The notes under the pieces are model-generated. The model saw only the letters and a program-made list of their open reading frames with translations, had not been told where the DNA came from and did not search any database. The translations under genes and the position numbers were made by a program. A stretch of 64,000 nt of DNA from Pseudolabrys sp. (GTDB lineage: Bacteria > Pseudomonadota > Alphaproteobacteria > Rhizobiales > Xanthobacteraceae), in the NCBI GenBank assembly GCA_022841665.1, contig JALHRB010000008.1, positions 44,027 through 108,026 of the forward strand, written 5' to 3'. Below, in pieces: positions 63,292-64,000 of the stretch. Position 1 is the stretch's first letter. Each line of letters begins with the position of its first letter.

Positions 63292-64000
63292 CTAGCCTCC
63301 GTAGGGTTCGAGCACCAGGTCCCGCGTGACAATCACGCGGACGGGGAAGCCGGGCCGGATTGTCAGTGTCGGAGCGACGTTGAGCTGGCGGCGCACGATC
63401 TGCTGGCCGGCATCGTTGATGGTGTTCTGGCCACCGTTGCGTATCGCCTGGATCAAGCGGTCGTCGTCGTTGGTGGCGAGCTCGGCGCCAACGCTCAGCA
63501 GTGTCGAGAGGCCGGCCGCCTTTGCGAGATCCCACCAATGGTAGTCGACGCCGTCTTGCAGGCCTGCGTAGCCTTCGACGTCTGCGCCCGGCTGACGCTC
63601 GAGCACAATGGAGCGTCCGTTCGGGAAGATCAGCCGGTTCCAGACCAGCAGCACGCGGCTCTGACCGAACTGAACGCCGTTGTTGTACTGACCGATCACG
63701 CGTGTGCCTTGGGGCACCAAAAGAATGCGGCCCGTCGGGCTGTCATAGATGTTCTCGGTCACCTGCGCGGTGATCTGGCCCGGAAGATCCGAATGGATGC
63801 CGGTGATGAGCGCCGCCGCGATCACGGCGCCCGCCTGAAGGATGTAAGGCGACGCCAGCGCGGCGACGCGATCCGGTGCGACGGTGCGCCGATCAGCCGC
63901 CGCGTTAAGGAAGGCGAGCTGCCGGTCTTGGGCCGATGGGGTGGCGGGCGGCGGCGCGAGGCCGAGGCCGGTGAGGTCCGGCGCCGGCGGGGGCGCGATC
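63292..64000 (-). CDS. trbI: TrbI/VirB10-type conjugal transfer protein, C-terminal part
   Basis: The gene runs off the right edge; 236 C-terminal residues are visible. A Met at 63825 is internal, since the same frame continues upstream through a proline-rich segment (APPPAPDLTGLGLAPPPATP). The VirB10/TrbI domain is clear: DLPGQITAQVTENIYDSPTG, LLVPQGTRVIGQYNN, RLIFPNGRSIVLERQPGAD and GLQDGVDYHWWDLAKAAGLS. TrbI spans both membranes in the type IV secretion channel used for conjugation. This marks the element as an integrative and conjugative element. Confidence 0.93.
   Translation of the reverse strand, partial: IAPPPAPDLTGLGLAPPPATPSAQDRQLAFLNAAADRRTVAPDRVAALASPYILQAGAVIAAALITGIHSDLPGQITAQVTENIYDSPTGRILLVPQGTRVIGQYNNGVQFGQSRVLLVWNRLIFPNGRSIVLERQPGADVEGYAGLQDGVDYHWWDLAKAAGLSTLLSVGAELATNDDDRLIQAIRNGGQNTINDAGQQIVRRQLNVAPTLTIRPGFPVRVIVTRDLVLEPYGG

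Overview
The window is GC-rich, densely packed chromosomal DNA from an alphaproteobacterium of the Hyphomicrobiales, most like the Nitrobacteraceae/Xanthobacteraceae (Bradyrhizobium, Rhodopseudomonas and Pseudolabrys relatives). The evidence is the six-gene acpXL cluster for the very-long-chain lipid A acyl chain, a complete PhyR-NepR-EcfG general stress response (GSR) locus, LigD, osmoregulated glucan genes opgGH, and the ppx-rlmE and guaB-guaA neighbourhoods. The species call is inference from gene content.

Layout. 0-8 kb: 5' part of a methylmalonate-semialdehyde dehydrogenase gene, a motA/motB pair, two tandem kup potassium transporters, a rhodanese and an orphan polyamine-binding protein. 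8-13.4 kb: the minus-strand operon acpXL-fabZXL-fabF2XL-fabF1XL-adh2XL-lpxXL. 13.6-19 kb: a DedA-ATP-grasp fusion, a copper pair (DUF2946, PCu(A)C), a carboxymuconolactone decarboxylase-family protein, RlpA and an iron-permease-like protein. 19-26 kb: ligD, a DUF1328 gene missed by length cut-offs, and opgGH. 26.4-31.3 kb: the GSR locus (ecfG, nepR, phyR, an HWE histidine kinase) with envelope and exported genes. 31.4-38.6 kb: an operon of kelch, TIM-barrel, LVIVD-repeat and MFS genes, a tRNA-Gln(CTG), a second MFS gene and a YVTN propeller gene. 38.7-49.4 kb: a solitary CoxL-type molybdenum hydroxylase, ppx/gppA, rlmE, a large TPR protein, a DHA2 efflux pump, and a doxX-dioxygenase pair divergent from a LysR gene. 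49.5-56.6 kb: guaB, MAPEG, rsmB, a low-complexity protein, a divergent Aat-like protein and guaA. 56.6 kb to the end: the left side of an integrative/conjugative element at the guaA 3' end (integrase, AlpA-like regulator, LysR/cupin/porin/LysR cargo, DUF2274, trbI running off the window).

The strongest system-level signal is regulatory. Matches to the EcfG promoter (GGAAC-N16/17-CGTT) lie before phyR, the DUF883/holin-like pair, a small exported protein, a DUF992 protein, ligD, DUF1328 and the iron-permease-like gene. One-base variants precede nepR-ecfG and the histidine kinase. This links DNA repair, envelope proteins and signalling to one stress regulon. The best candidates for undescribed biology are the DedA-ATP-grasp fusion and the operon of cytosolic beta-propellers with an isomerase-like TIM barrel and an MFS transporter. 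Domain, family and promoter calls come from reading the sequence; no database search was run.
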